Source: an uncultured Actinomycetes bacterium | GTDB taxonomy: Bacteria; Actinomycetota; Actinomycetes; Nanopelagicales; Nanopelagicaceae | Direction: 5' to 3' | NCBI GenBank assembly: GCA_903843225.1 | Contig: CAIMOX010000002.1 | Span: 62,001 to 126,000 of the forward strand | Length of the DNA: 64,000 nucleotides | Notes under the pieces: generated by a model | The model's database searches: none | Seen by the model: the letters and a program-made list of their open reading frames with translations, nothing else | Told to the model about the DNA's origin: nothing | Shown here: positions 29,920 through 37,671 of the stretch, in pieces | Layout of the letters: every line of letters starts with the position of its first letter | How positions within the stretch are numbered: the stretch's first letter is position 1 | Position numbers and translations under genes: made by a program

Positions 29920-29998
29920 CCCCGAGCGGTTGGCGGAGGGTGGGGGTTGTGCGCTAGATTTCACCCTCTGACTGCGGGAGAAATCCAGCGTTCAGAAT

Positions 29999-30071
29999 GC
30001 GGACGTAGCGCAGTTGGTAGCGCGGAACCTTGCCAAGGTTCAGGTCGCCGGTTCGAACCCGGTCGTCCGCT
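29999..30071 (+). tRNA. tRNA-Gly (GCC)
   Basis: Acceptor stem GCGGACG pairs with CGTCCGC (30064-30070). The anticodon stem GAACC/GGTTC closes a TTGCCAA loop, anticodon GCC. The T arm carries GGTTCGAACCC. No CCA is encoded. Confidence 0.97.
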
Positions 30072-30083
30072 CGCAGGACAGAT

Positions 30084-30157
30084 GGTCGGATGGCCGAGAG
30101 GCGAGGCTCAGGACTGCAAATCCTGCCACACGGGTTCAAATCCCGTTCCGACCTCCA
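30084..30157 (+). tRNA. tRNA-Cys (GCA), CCA encoded
   Basis: Acceptor GGTCGGA (30084-30090) pairs with TCCGACC (30147-30153), discriminator T, and CCA encoded at 30155-30157. The anticodon loop CTGCAAA is closed by CAGGA/TCCTG; anticodon GCA. Confidence 0.97.
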
Positions 30158-30208
30158 CCTGCAGCCAGTAGGTAGAGAAGTAGAAGACAGACAAGTAAGA
30201 CCGTAAAT

Positions 30209-30283
30209 GGACGATTGGCTCAGCGGTAGAGCACCACATTGACATTGTGGGGGTCACTGGTTCGATCCCAGTATCGTCCACCA
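30209..30283 (+). tRNA. tRNA-Val (GAC), CCA encoded
   Basis: Acceptor GGACGAT pairs with ATCGTCC (30273-30279), discriminator A, then an encoded CCA. The anticodon stem CCACA/TGTGG closes TTGACAT; anticodon GAC. Its last 11 bases are part of a tandem repeat that continues downstream. Confidence 0.97.
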
Positions 30284-30338
30284 GAACGAAGTGATGTGGC
30301 GTTAGGAAATCGTCCACCAGAACGAAGTGATGTGGCGT
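30273..30338 (+). repeat. 30-bp direct repeat of the tRNA-Val 3' end
   Basis: Two identical 30-bp copies, at 30273-30302 and 30309-30338, are separated by 6 bp (TAGGAA). The first includes the 3' acceptor strand and CCA of tRNA-Val; each continues as GAACGAAGTGATGTGGCGT. It could be a slippage duplication or a relic of integration at the tRNA 3' end. No integrase is present in this window. Confidence 0.9.
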
Positions 30339-30388
30339 AAATAATTAGCCGACAAGTTCGTAGGTAGATGCTTTATTTGACCACTTCC

Positions 30389-30417
30389 TTGACGAGCAAC
30401 CAAAGCATGTGTAAATA
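30389..30417 (+). promoter_or_regulatory. promoter of the small secreted protein gene
   Basis: TTGACG (30389-30394), a 17-bp spacer and TAAATA (30412-30417) resemble a housekeeping sigma promoter. The ATG at 30424 is 6 nt after the -10, so the mRNA may start at or next to it. Confidence 0.5.
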
Positions 30418-30423
30418 TCTTCT

Positions 30424-30621
30424 ATGCTCCAAAGAACCTTGCTGGTGGTTGCAACAGTTTCATTGATCTTCGCCGTTCCCCAATCTGCGCATGCAAATCC
30501 TGAATGTCCGGTTGGCTCCCCATTTGTCGGTTGCATTGGCAACTTTGACCCTGCCCCTCCGGGTGGCGGTGGTGGAGGACGGCCAATAACCTTCCTTTCG
30601 ATCCCATTTGCGTCGAAATAA
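30424..30621 (+). CDS. small secreted protein, Gly-rich
   Basis: A 65-residue product not assigned to a family. It has a convincing signal peptide (MLQRTLLVVATVSLIFAV, cleavage expected after AHA at about residue 24). The roughly 40-residue mature part begins NPECPVGSPFVGC with two cysteines that could pair, then a PAPPGGGGGGRP linker. A good promoter stands directly upstream. It is the first gene after the tRNA cluster, in a region that looks variable. The next small gene begins 3 nt after its stop. Confidence 0.6.
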   Translation: MLQRTLLVVATVSLIFAVPQSAHANPECPVGSPFVGCIGNFDPAPPGGGGGGRPITFLSIPFASK

Positions 30622-30624
30622 TCA

Positions 30625-30858
30625 ATGAAGCGTCAATGGCGTTTCTCGCTTCGCAAAAGGGCAGTCCTCAATGTGAGCGCCGAAGAGTTGAAACGACTTG
30701 AGCGCGAGAATGAGGAGGCACGGCGAGGCCGCGGGAATCCATTCGATTCACCGGTTGGGTTAGATCCCCTAACTAAAGTGATTGGGACCTACGGGAAGAT
30801 GAGCGCTCCGACGTCAATTATCGGAACGCCGATTGAGGATCAAGGAAACTCTCACTAA
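30625..30858 (+). CDS. small hypothetical protein
   Basis: A 77-residue product, unknown. The first half is strongly basic and charged (MKRQWRFSLRKRAVLN, then an E/R-rich helix SAEELKRLERENEEARRGRG); the second half is not hydrophobic, ends EDQGNSH, and has no signal peptide. Its ATG comes 3 nt after the stop of the secreted protein gene, so translational coupling is plausible. The reading frame could still be chance; homologues would be needed to confirm it. Confidence 0.42.
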   Translation: MKRQWRFSLRKRAVLNVSAEELKRLERENEEARRGRGNPFDSPVGLDPLTKVIGTYGKMSAPTSIIGTPIEDQGNSH

Positions 30859-30881
30859 GAATCGCTCACTATTAGAACTGG

Positions 30882-31226
30882 TTAATTAGACATGCGGTTG
30901 AAGATTATTCGCCAGCCGACAAGCAGCAGTGTAAGTAGAAGTGAAGCTACGAGTACAAAACTGAGCGCAATTCCCTGGCCGGAGATCACACGGAGAAACA
31001 TGCCAACTGTGACGACTAGAAGACCTAGGTAGAAACCACTTTTACGTGCAAGGAAATTTCGATGAGTTAGCCCGAGGTAGATCCACCCGATGATCAACCC
31101 AACTCCAAAAGGCCAAAGCGTTGAAACAATCCCTTTGAAAGTGATGCCATGCTCATGATTGTGTCGTCCGACCGCCACAAAGAGCAAGATCAAGGCAAAA
31201 TCGAAAGCCATCGCAACTTTTTTCAC
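30882..31226 (-). CDS. DUF3054 membrane protein
   Basis: A 114-residue integral membrane protein with about four hydrophobic helices. The start AFDFALILLFVAVGRHNHEH, with the G-R-x-x-H after the first helix, and LWPFGVGLIIGW fit the actinobacterial DUF3054 family. Function unknown. The start codon is GTG at 31226 with a GGAG 8 nt upstream. Confidence 0.8.
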   Translation of the reverse strand: MKKVAMAFDFALILLFVAVGRHNHEHGITFKGIVSTLWPFGVGLIIGWIYLGLTHRNFLARKSGFYLGLLVVTVGMFLRVISGQGIALSFVLVASLLLTLLLVGWRIIFNRMSN

Positions 31227-31255
31227 AATAACCGCTCCACTCTTCTCCGAGATTC

Positions 31256-31708
31256 TTACACTAAGAAATCTGAGAGTTGGATCTTCCCCATATTGCGAAG
31301 GATTCCCCAGTTCTTCTGAGCCTTATCCGGATCTGGGTTGCTCAAATAGTCACGCATCTGCATCGGAGTTATCTGCCAGCTCACTCCCCACTTATCTGTG
31401 CACCAACCGCAGCGGCCGGCTTCACCCTCTGCCGTAATGGCAGCCCATAGACGATCAGTCTCTTCTTGACCATCGCATTGAACAGAGAGCGATATTGCGG
31501 AATTAAAAGCTGGCCCGCCCTCAATCGACATCCCAATAAATTCATGGCCGAAGATTGTGAAATCTGCCGTGAATAAGGGCGCCCCCTCCCCCATTCGATT
31601 TTCTTCGTGAACGACCACATCCTTGAATGTCGCCTTATAGAAATCGAGGGCATCCTCAAGGTCTTTGTTGAACCAGAGGAATGTCTTGAGCGAGTGCGAG
31701 GTATTCAT
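31256..31708 (-). CDS. VOC-family (PhnB-like) protein
   Basis: A 150-residue vicinal-oxygen-chelate fold protein of the PhnB/3-demethylubiquinone methyltransferase-like group. LKTFLWFNKDLEDALDFYK is the typical start; SIEGGPAFNSAISLSVQC and the later GRCGWCTDKWGVSWQITP are conserved in this group. The enzymatic role is not known. It starts 9 nt after the esterase stop. Confidence 0.85.
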   Translation of the reverse strand: MNTSHSLKTFLWFNKDLEDALDFYKATFKDVVVHEENRMGEGAPLFTADFTIFGHEFIGMSIEGGPAFNSAISLSVQCDGQEETDRLWAAITAEGEAGRCGWCTDKWGVSWQITPMQMRDYLSNPDPDKAQKNWGILRNMGKIQLSDFLV

Positions 31709-31717
31709 CTCTAGAAC

Positions 31718-32476
31718 TTAACTATGGGATTCGATGAAGGCAAGTGATTGCGCGAAAATTTCTGGTGCGTCGTAGTCCAACGGCGAAACGTGATAACTAT
31801 TGCTCAGTTCTACTCGTCTTTTTTCACTCGATCCGATTTCGGCCATGATGATCTCGGTATTTGTAACAGGAAGAACGTGGTCATCGGTTGAATGGAAGAG
31901 CAGCAACGGTGCCTTGATATTCTTTAGAGCGGCTCTCGTAGCCTTCAATAATTTGTTGAGTTGAAGAACTCCCTTGGTAGGAAGAACGTCATATCCCCAT
32001 TCAGTGACTCCCGGCTTCTTGATGTCATCGCCGACCGATGCTCGTCCTGGCTGGACTTTGGCAATAAGCGGCGCGAATTTTATGAGAAGCCCCGGAATAT
32101 GGATCATTGGATTCGCCAGAATGATGCCATCTACACGGTGCTTGCTTGCAACATTGAGTGTGGTTGCACCGCCCATCGAAAGACCACAGATGAATACTTT
32201 TTTACAATCCACCTGAAGCGCTGCAAGTTCATCTTCAACTTTGGCCGGCCAAGATTCCCAAGTCACCGCATTCAGATCTTCCCACTTCCTCCCATGCCCA
32301 GGGAGCCTCGGAACTCGCACGGTATATCCATGTTCTTGGAGAAAGTGCGCCCATGGGCGCATTGAAGCAGGCGAGCCAGTGAAGCCATGGACAAAAAGTA
32401 TTCCAATATCTTTCCTGGAATTACCCTCATGTTCGTAATCTTCTAACCAACCTGCTGGTGCGGTATCTGTTGCCAT
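31718..32476 (-). CDS. alpha/beta hydrolase, carboxylesterase type
   Basis: A 252-residue serine hydrolase resembling Est30-like carboxylesterases and monoacylglycerol lipases. The oxyanion HGFTGSPASM lies near the N-terminus, the nucleophile in ICGLSMGGATT, the acid in FHSTDDHVLP and the histidine in SNSYHVSPLD. No signal peptide, so cytosolic. TAGATT lies 6 nt before the ATG and overlaps the stop region of the upstream EamA gene. Confidence 0.88.
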   Translation of the reverse strand: MATDTAPAGWLEDYEHEGNSRKDIGILFVHGFTGSPASMRPWAHFLQEHGYTVRVPRLPGHGRKWEDLNAVTWESWPAKVEDELAALQVDCKKVFICGLSMGGATTLNVASKHRVDGIILANPMIHIPGLLIKFAPLIAKVQPGRASVGDDIKKPGVTEWGYDVLPTKGVLQLNKLLKATRAALKNIKAPLLLFHSTDDHVLPVTNTEIIMAEIGSSEKRRVELSNSYHVSPLDYDAPEIFAQSLAFIESHS

Positions 32477-32488
32477 ATCCGAAATCTA
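32477..32488 (-). promoter_or_regulatory. -10 element for esterase, leaderless start
   Basis: TAGATT at 32488-32483 on the minus strand, 6 nt, then ATG at 32476. Confidence 0.5.
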
Positions 32489-33328
32489 TTACCCGATCGA
32501 GATGAGGGCAACGCCTGCCACGGCAAGAATCGCCCCAACATATTGAATCCTTTGCATACGCTCGCATAAATATTTATAGGCCAAGATTGTTGTGACAACT
32601 GGGAAGAGCGACCCCAGGACCAAGGCGACTGAGATCAGTCCCTTTGTGGTGGCGATTCCTAGAGTCACATTTGCAAGGAAATCTGCTGCGCCAATGGTAA
32701 TTAACATCGGTATGTCCGAGCGGGCAAATCCCCCACCACTTCCGACTACGACTCCAATGACCAAAACTACTAACACTGTCGTCACGCGCATAGAAGTCAT
32801 CGTCAACAACGATCCCGTTCTAGAACCCCTTGCCATGAAGACCATCGTGATTCCAAACATTACCGCCGTTAAAATTCCAAGGAAGAGTGGTTTAGCGCTT
32901 ACTCCATTTTTTGCCTCTGGCCCAGATGCCATAAAACATCCGGCAAGCGCCACGACCATCCCAGCGAATTGAAGTGTCGATGGAGCTTCACCCTTGGCCA
33001 GGCCGTAGATCAACGGAATCACTGCGGAGAGCGATGTAATCGGCGCTATGACCCCCATCTTTCCGGTCGAAAGCCCTGCGTAATAACTAACGATTCCAAT
33101 AAATCCCGTTATCCCAGCGATGACACCGTTCACGAAGTAGCCATTGAACGAGAGAGTTGGATGTAACCAACCCTTCGTCACTAACAACAGGACCAGCCCA
33201 GTCAAAAGACCAAAGATCTGCGATACGCCAGTCACCGCGATAGGAGCAAATCGCTTCGAGAGTTTTCCTCCCAAGAAATCAGCGGTACCCCACATAAGAC
33301 TAGAGAGAAGAGCGAGTCCGGCAAGCAT
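32489..33328 (-). CDS. EamA/DMT-family transporter
   Basis: A 279-residue membrane protein with about ten helices in two repeated halves, as in drug/metabolite transporters. Conserved elements include the N-terminal [19 protein letters not shown] and, in the last helix pair, [20 protein letters not shown]. The substrate cannot be told from sequence. The ATG at 33328 has CATACT 6 nt upstream, a weak -10. Confidence 0.85.
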   Translation of the reverse strand: MLAGLALLSSLMWGTADFLGGKLSKRFAPIAVTGVSQIFGLLTGLVLLLVTKGWLHPTLSFNGYFVNGVIAGITGFIGIVSYYAGLSTGKMGVIAPITSLSAVIPLIYGLAKGEAPSTLQFAGMVVALAGCFMASGPEAKNGVSAKPLFLGILTAVMFGITMVFMARGSRTGSLLTMTSMRVTTVLVVLVIGVVVGSGGGFARSDIPMLITIGAADFLANVTLGIATTKGLISVALVLGSLFPVVTTILAYKYLCERMQRIQYVGAILAVAGVALISIG

Positions 33329-33387
33329 TGGGTGAGTATGTCAGCCATAACCGTTACTTTGCCGTAGTGAGGGAATCGTTACGAAAT

Positions 33388-34086
33388 ATGTCGCTAGTGA
33401 ATGTCACCTTTGTTGTGCTCGACCTTGAGACCACAGGTGCCACCCCCAAAAATGGTTCAGCGATCACCGAAATCGGTGCGGTAAAGATCCGCGGTGGAAT
33501 ACGACTTGGTGAATATAAAACCTTTGTTAATCCACTGGCGCACATTCCCCCATACATCACAGAGCTCACCGGCATCACAGATCAGATGGTCGCTGGCGCC
33601 CCCATCATTGATGATGCCCTTCCTGGATTCCTTGATTTCTGCGGCGGTCACGCAGAGACTGTTCTCGTAGCACACAACGCACCATTTGATCTTGGATTCC
33701 TCATGGCCGCAGCTAGCGATTGTGATATCTCGTGGCCAGATTATCTTGTCCTTGATACTGTGCGATTGGCAAGGGCTTTGATCGCACGAGATGAGATTCC
33801 TAATTGCAAATTATCGACACTGGCGATCTTCTTTGATACCGAAGTGAAGCCGACACATCGAGCCCTTGACGATGCCAACACAACTGTCGATGTCCTCTAC
33901 GGATTACTTGAGCGAGCGGGCTCTCGAGATGTCACAACTCTCGAATCACTCATAACTCTTAGCAGAAAGCGACAGAGCCGTGAGAAGGGCGGAACTGATG
34001 CACTTCATTGGCGGATTAAGGAAGAATACGTCGAGTGGTCAACTACTGCGCAAGAGCTTGACGTTCCGCCACAATCTTTTGAGTAA
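33388..34086 (+). CDS. DEDDh 3'-5' exonuclease (DnaQ-like)
   Basis: A 232-residue exonuclease related to the DNA polymerase III epsilon subunit. Exo I is [20 protein letters not shown], Exo [16 protein letters not shown], and Exo [20 protein letters not shown]. In mycobacteria the gene next to trpD carries an added UvrC-type nuclease half; here it ends soon after the exonuclease domain. I prefer the ATG at 33388; an in-frame start at 33328 would overlap the divergent transporter, and a GTG at 33397 is possible. The 3' end overlaps trpD by 44 nt. Confidence 0.88.
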   Translation: MSLVNVTFVVLDLETTGATPKNGSAITEIGAVKIRGGIRLGEYKTFVNPLAHIPPYITELTGITDQMVAGAPIIDDALPGFLDFCGGHAETVLVAHNAPFDLGFLMAAASDCDISWPDYLVLDTVRLARALIARDEIPNCKLSTLAIFFDTEVKPTHRALDDANTTVDVLYGLLERAGSRDVTTLESLITLSRKRQSREKGGTDALHWRIKEEYVEWSTTAQELDVPPQSFE

Positions 34087-35107
34087 GCTGCGCCCAATTC
34101 TCTAAGAGCGCTTCTGCTCTACCAGAATCAATACTCTCAATCGCAGCCGTAATTCCATCACTCATTTGTTCCTGAATACTCTTGCTGAAATCAGCCCTAA
34201 AGGCCGCGATTCCTGCCGCCGCGTTAAGAACAACAGCATCACGAGCGGCGCCCTTTTCACCAGCGAAAATTCGACGGCTGACATCTGCGTTGTACTGCGC
34301 TTCTCCGCCTACCAAGGCAGAGATCGGAGAGGGTGCGATCCCAAGTGCGCGCGGATCGATCTTTTCATCTCTCATCTGCCCATCATGAATCACGATGACA
34401 GAAGTCGTCGTTTCAAGGGAAATTTCATCGAGGCCATCATCACCGCGGAATACAAATCCTTCACAACCGCGATCAAGTAAGACCTGCGCCATCACCGGCA
34501 TCATTGCGGGATTGGCGACACCGAGTGCAATCGCCTTAGGTTGTGCTGGATTTGCAAGTGGACCAAGTACGTTAAAGATGGTCGCTACTGAAATCTCCTT
34601 GCGAGCCGGAGCTGCAAAGCGCAATGCTGAGTGGAATTTTTGAGCGAAACAAAAACCAATGCCGAGCTCTTTAACAGTGCGGGCGATCTCCGCGCCATCA
34701 AGATCGATATTGACACCTAAAGCTTGGAGACAATCTGCGGCGCCAGATTTTGATGTTGCGGCTCGGGAACCATGCTTGACAGTGCGAGCACCCGCCGCCG
34801 AGGCAATAATCGAAGCGGTCGTTGAGATGTTGATCGTATGAGCACCATCTCCCCCGGTGCCGACGATATCGACTGCACGCTCTGGGATTGAGATCGGCAG
34901 TGAGAACTTCATCATCTGCGCGATGGCTGATTTAATTTCGATAACAGCTTCGCCTTTGTGGTGCATCCCTAGAAGGAACTCTTTGAGGTCATCCTTTGGC
35001 GCCTTATCGGTGAGGAGTTCATTCATCGCCCAAGCCATCTGATCGGCTGAAAGGTCCTGATGGAGCCTTAACTGGGCATTGAGTTCACCCCACGAGAATC
35101 TGCTCAT
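34043..35107 (-). CDS. trpD: anthranilate phosphoribosyltransferase
   Basis: Second step of tryptophan synthesis. The 354-residue enzyme carries [17 protein letters not shown], which binds PRPP, then [16 protein letters not shown], and the long C-terminal domain. No other trp gene is nearby, matching the separate trpD of many Actinobacteria. TAGACT lies 6 nt before the ATG. The stop codon lies inside the convergent exonuclease gene. Confidence 0.96.
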   Translation of the reverse strand: MSRFSWGELNAQLRLHQDLSADQMAWAMNELLTDKAPKDDLKEFLLGMHHKGEAVIEIKSAIAQMMKFSLPISIPERAVDIVGTGGDGAHTINISTTASIIASAAGARTVKHGSRAATSKSGAADCLQALGVNIDLDGAEIARTVKELGIGFCFAQKFHSALRFAAPARKEISVATIFNVLGPLANPAQPKAIALGVANPAMMPVMAQVLLDRGCEGFVFRGDDGLDEISLETTTSVIVIHDGQMRDEKIDPRALGIAPSPISALVGGEAQYNADVSRRIFAGEKGAARDAVVLNAAAGIAAFRADFSKSIQEQMSDGITAAIESIDSGRAEALLENWAQLTQKIVAERQALAQ

Positions 35108-35119
35108 GGCAGAAGTCTA
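35108..35119 (-). promoter_or_regulatory. -10 element for trpD, leaderless start
   Basis: TAGACT at 35119-35114 on the minus strand, 6 nt, then ATG at 35107. Confidence 0.55.
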
Positions 35120-35183
35120 CTTAAGGCGTTCCGTGATCAGACTCACCCGCGCAACCCCTCGTTAGGCACCCTTCATGGCGAGC

Positions 35184-35197
35184 ATTTACGCGTAAAT
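35184..35197. promoter_or_regulatory. 14-bp perfect palindrome upstream of ctaE-qcrCAB
   Basis: ATTTACGCGTAAAT is its own reverse complement. It lies 16 nt before the GTG of ctaE, just ahead of AATAAT (35202-35207), a possible -10 ending 6 nt before the start. The position suits a dimeric repressor or activator site. Confidence 0.45.
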
Positions 35198-35213
35198 CAG
35201 GAATAATACGGAT

Positions 35214-35834
35214 GTGAACACAACAACCCAGAAGGCGCCAACCCGGCCAAATCTCGTCGCTGTCGGAACCATCGTCTGGCTTTCAAGTGAGTTGATGTTC
35301 TTCGCCGCACTCTTCGCGATGTACTTCACCACCCGTGCCGTTCAAGGGCCAAAAATCTGGCTCGAGTCAACTGGAATGCTCAACGTTAAGTTTGCCGCGA
35401 TCAACACCACGGTCTTAGTCCTCTCATCTGTTACCTGCCAATTTGGAGTCTTCGCCGCCGAACGATTCCAGGCTAGGCGCACGGACTCAATCTGGCGCTT
35501 CTCTCGCTGGGGTATGCGTGAATGGTTCGCCCTCACATTTTTGATGGGTGCATTCTTTATCGGTGGTCAGATCTACGAATATGCAAACCTGGTTCGCGAT
35601 GGCTTGACCTTCTCGTCCCGCGCCTACGGATCAGTCTTCTATCTGACCACTGGCTTCCACGGATTGCACGTTACTGGCGGATTGATCGCATTCCTAATTG
35701 TCATGGTTCGCGTCTTCAAGGCTCAGAAGTTTGGGCACTCTCAGGCAACAACAGCAATCGTTGTCTCTTATTACTGGCACTTCGTCGACATTGTTTGGAT
35801 CGCGCTCTTCTCTGCGATCTACCTGATTAAGTAG
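35214..35834 (+). CDS. ctaE: cytochrome c oxidase subunit III
   Basis: Subunit III of the aa3 oxidase, 206 residues with about five membrane helices. [20 protein letters not shown] and the final [20 protein letters not shown] are family hallmarks. The start is a GTG. It heads the ctaE-qcrC-qcrA-qcrB operon, in which the oxidase and bc1 subunits form a supercomplex in Actinobacteria. Confidence 0.96.
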   Translation: MNTTTQKAPTRPNLVAVGTIVWLSSELMFFAALFAMYFTTRAVQGPKIWLESTGMLNVKFAAINTTVLVLSSVTCQFGVFAAERFQARRTDSIWRFSRWGMREWFALTFLMGAFFIGGQIYEYANLVRDGLTFSSRAYGSVFYLTTGFHGLHVTGGLIAFLIVMVRVFKAQKFGHSQATTAIVVSYYWHFVDIVWIALFSAIYLIK

Positions 35835-35847
35835 AGAGCAGATACTT

Positions 35848-36654
35848 ATGAAACCCTCACGTAAGCGCCTCACTAAGTTTCGTCGTCAAAGATTTGCCGG
35901 ACCTGTGCTAGTAGTGGCCGCTCTACTTACAATTGGATCTGCATTCTCTATCGCATCTGCACTCCCGAGCGCTCAAAAGAGTGAAGCATCTGCACAGAGC
36001 ACACTTGTTGGCGAAGGTAAGCAGATCTTCCTACGTGGATGTTCGTCGTGTCACGGTCTCAATGCTGAAGGCGGAGCGATCGCTCCCTCGCTAATTGGTG
36101 TTGGCGCCGCAGCGGTCGACTTTCAAGTTGGTACTGGGCGGATGCCGATGGCAGATATGAGCCAACAAGCAATGCGCAAAAAGCCAATCTATGACGCCAC
36201 TCAGACTGCAGCGCTAGCTGCATATGTTGCATCACTTGCGCCGGGCCCCGCCGCAGTAGACCCCGCCTCGTTGACGTGGGAGCGCGACGGAAATGTTGCA
36301 CAAGGAGGCGCACTGTTTCGTACCAACTGCGCGATGTGCCACAACTTCGCTGCACAAGGCGGAGCGCTAAGCAACGGCAAATATGCCCCGACGCTGATGG
36401 GTGTTGAACCACAGCATATTTACGAAGCAATGATCACCGGTCCGCAGTCAATGCCTAAGTTCTCGGATAAGACGATCACGCCAGCAGAGAAACTTTCCAT
36501 CATTAAATGGATTAAGGCGGCCCAATCAGAGCCAGCAATTGGTGGGGCATCCCTCGGTCGAGTAGGTCCCGTTACTGAAGGTCTACTCGTATGGACCTTA
36601 GGTCTTGGTTTATTAGTGGCAGTGGCGGTATGGCTAGCAATGAAGGCGAGATAA
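35848..36654 (+). CDS. qcrC: cytochrome bc1 complex diheme cytochrome c subunit
   Basis: Membrane-anchored c-type cytochrome with two heme sites, CSSCH at residues 65-69 and CAMCH roughly 90 residues later, which relays electrons directly from bc1 to the oxidase. It has an N-terminal signal-anchor helix and a C-terminal membrane helix (LVWTLGLGLLVAVAVWLAM). The 268-residue length is normal. It lies 13 nt after ctaE. Confidence 0.96.
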   Translation: MKPSRKRLTKFRRQRFAGPVLVVAALLTIGSAFSIASALPSAQKSEASAQSTLVGEGKQIFLRGCSSCHGLNAEGGAIAPSLIGVGAAAVDFQVGTGRMPMADMSQQAMRKKPIYDATQTAALAAYVASLAPGPAAVDPASLTWERDGNVAQGGALFRTNCAMCHNFAAQGGALSNGKYAPTLMGVEPQHIYEAMITGPQSMPKFSDKTITPAEKLSIIKWIKAAQSEPAIGGASLGRVGPVTEGLLVWTLGLGLLVAVAVWLAMKAR

Positions 36655-36657
36655 GAG

Positions 36658-37671
36658 ATGAACTCTGAAGAAAATAACGAGATCGAAATTGCTCGTTTCC
36701 AGGATCCCGGTCTCCCTGCGCATGTTCATCGAAAGACTGATACAGATGCACGGGCTGCCAATCGCGCAGAGCGACAAGTAGCCGCCCTCTTTTTGCTCTC
36801 TGCTGTTGGAACTGTGGGAACAATCGCTTCCTATATTTTTATTGATTCAAAAAAGTTCATCTACTTGCCGATACTCGGTGATACAAATGCTCAACAACTT
36901 GCTCTCGGGACTGGCTTAGCCGCATCACTATTCTTCATTGGAATCGCCGCGGTACATTGGGCGAAGACTCTCATGCCCGATCAAGAAGTGATTGCCGAAC
37001 GCCACGAATTCAGATCTTCTGATGAAGATCGCGCTGATTTTGTAGCAACGGTGAAAGAACGTGCAGGCGCTGCCGGACTCGGCCGTAGGTCACTCATCAA
37101 GCGCTCTATGGGTATTGCCCTTGGACTCGTGGGGCTATCACCGCTCGTACTTCTTCGCGACCTTGGCCCCCTACCTAAGAATGATTTCGCAACAACGAGC
37201 TGGAAGGCTGGTACTCGCCTGGTCACCGATCCCGGCGATCGTCCCATTAAGCCATCTGACCTAGAAGTCGGAGCTGTCGCCCAAGTTTTGCCAGCACTAC
37301 CTGCCGGCACAGAGCGAACGCTTGAGAACGTTGGCAAAGATGCCGTGCTCCTCATTCGTATCCGTCCGGAAGATTTCAACTTAGATGCGCAGCGCCTCTC
37401 GTGGACCCATGATGGAATTATTGCCTTCTCAAAGATCTGTTCTCACATGGGTTGCGCCGTTGCACTATACGAGCAAGGCACCAAGCATCTGCTCTGTCCT
37501 TGCCACCAATCCACCTTCGATGTCACTCGCGCCGCGAAAGTCATATTTGGGCCTGCAGCAAGGCCTCTACCCCAGTTAGCATTGAGCCTAGATTCAGAGG
37601 GGTACCTCATAGCGAAGCAGGGCTTCACTGAACCGGTAGGACCTAGTTTTTGGGAGCGTAACTCAGCATGA
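36658..37671 (+). CDS. qcrA: cytochrome bc1 complex Rieske iron-sulfur subunit
   Basis: Rieske protein of 337 residues. Three membrane helices in the N-terminal half, as in actinobacterial QcrA, precede the 2Fe-2S domain with ICSHMGCAV and LLCPCHQSTFDV. RRSLIKRSMG before the third helix resembles a twin-arginine-type signal. The gene starts 3 nt after qcrC and overlaps qcrB by 4 nt. Confidence 0.96.
   Translation: MNSEENNEIEIARFQDPGLPAHVHRKTDTDARAANRAERQVAALFLLSAVGTVGTIASYIFIDSKKFIYLPILGDTNAQQLALGTGLAASLFFIGIAAVHWAKTLMPDQEVIAERHEFRSSDEDRADFVATVKERAGAAGLGRRSLIKRSMGIALGLVGLSPLVLLRDLGPLPKNDFATTSWKAGTRLVTDPGDRPIKPSDLEVGAVAQVLPALPAGTERTLENVGKDAVLLIRIRPEDFNLDAQRLSWTHDGIIAFSKICSHMGCAVALYEQGTKHLLCPCHQSTFDVTRAAKVIFGPAARPLPQLALSLDSEGYLIAKQGFTEPVGPSFWERNSA

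Noticed and set aside
30273-30338. Second tRNA-Val gene or tRNA fragment
   Set aside because: Only the 3' acceptor strand and CCA are repeated; there is no D arm, anticodon arm or T arm in the second copy.
30401-33328. Complete mobile element after the tRNA cluster
   Set aside because: No integrase, transposase, relaxase or phage gene is visible and no distal repeat copy was noticed within the window.
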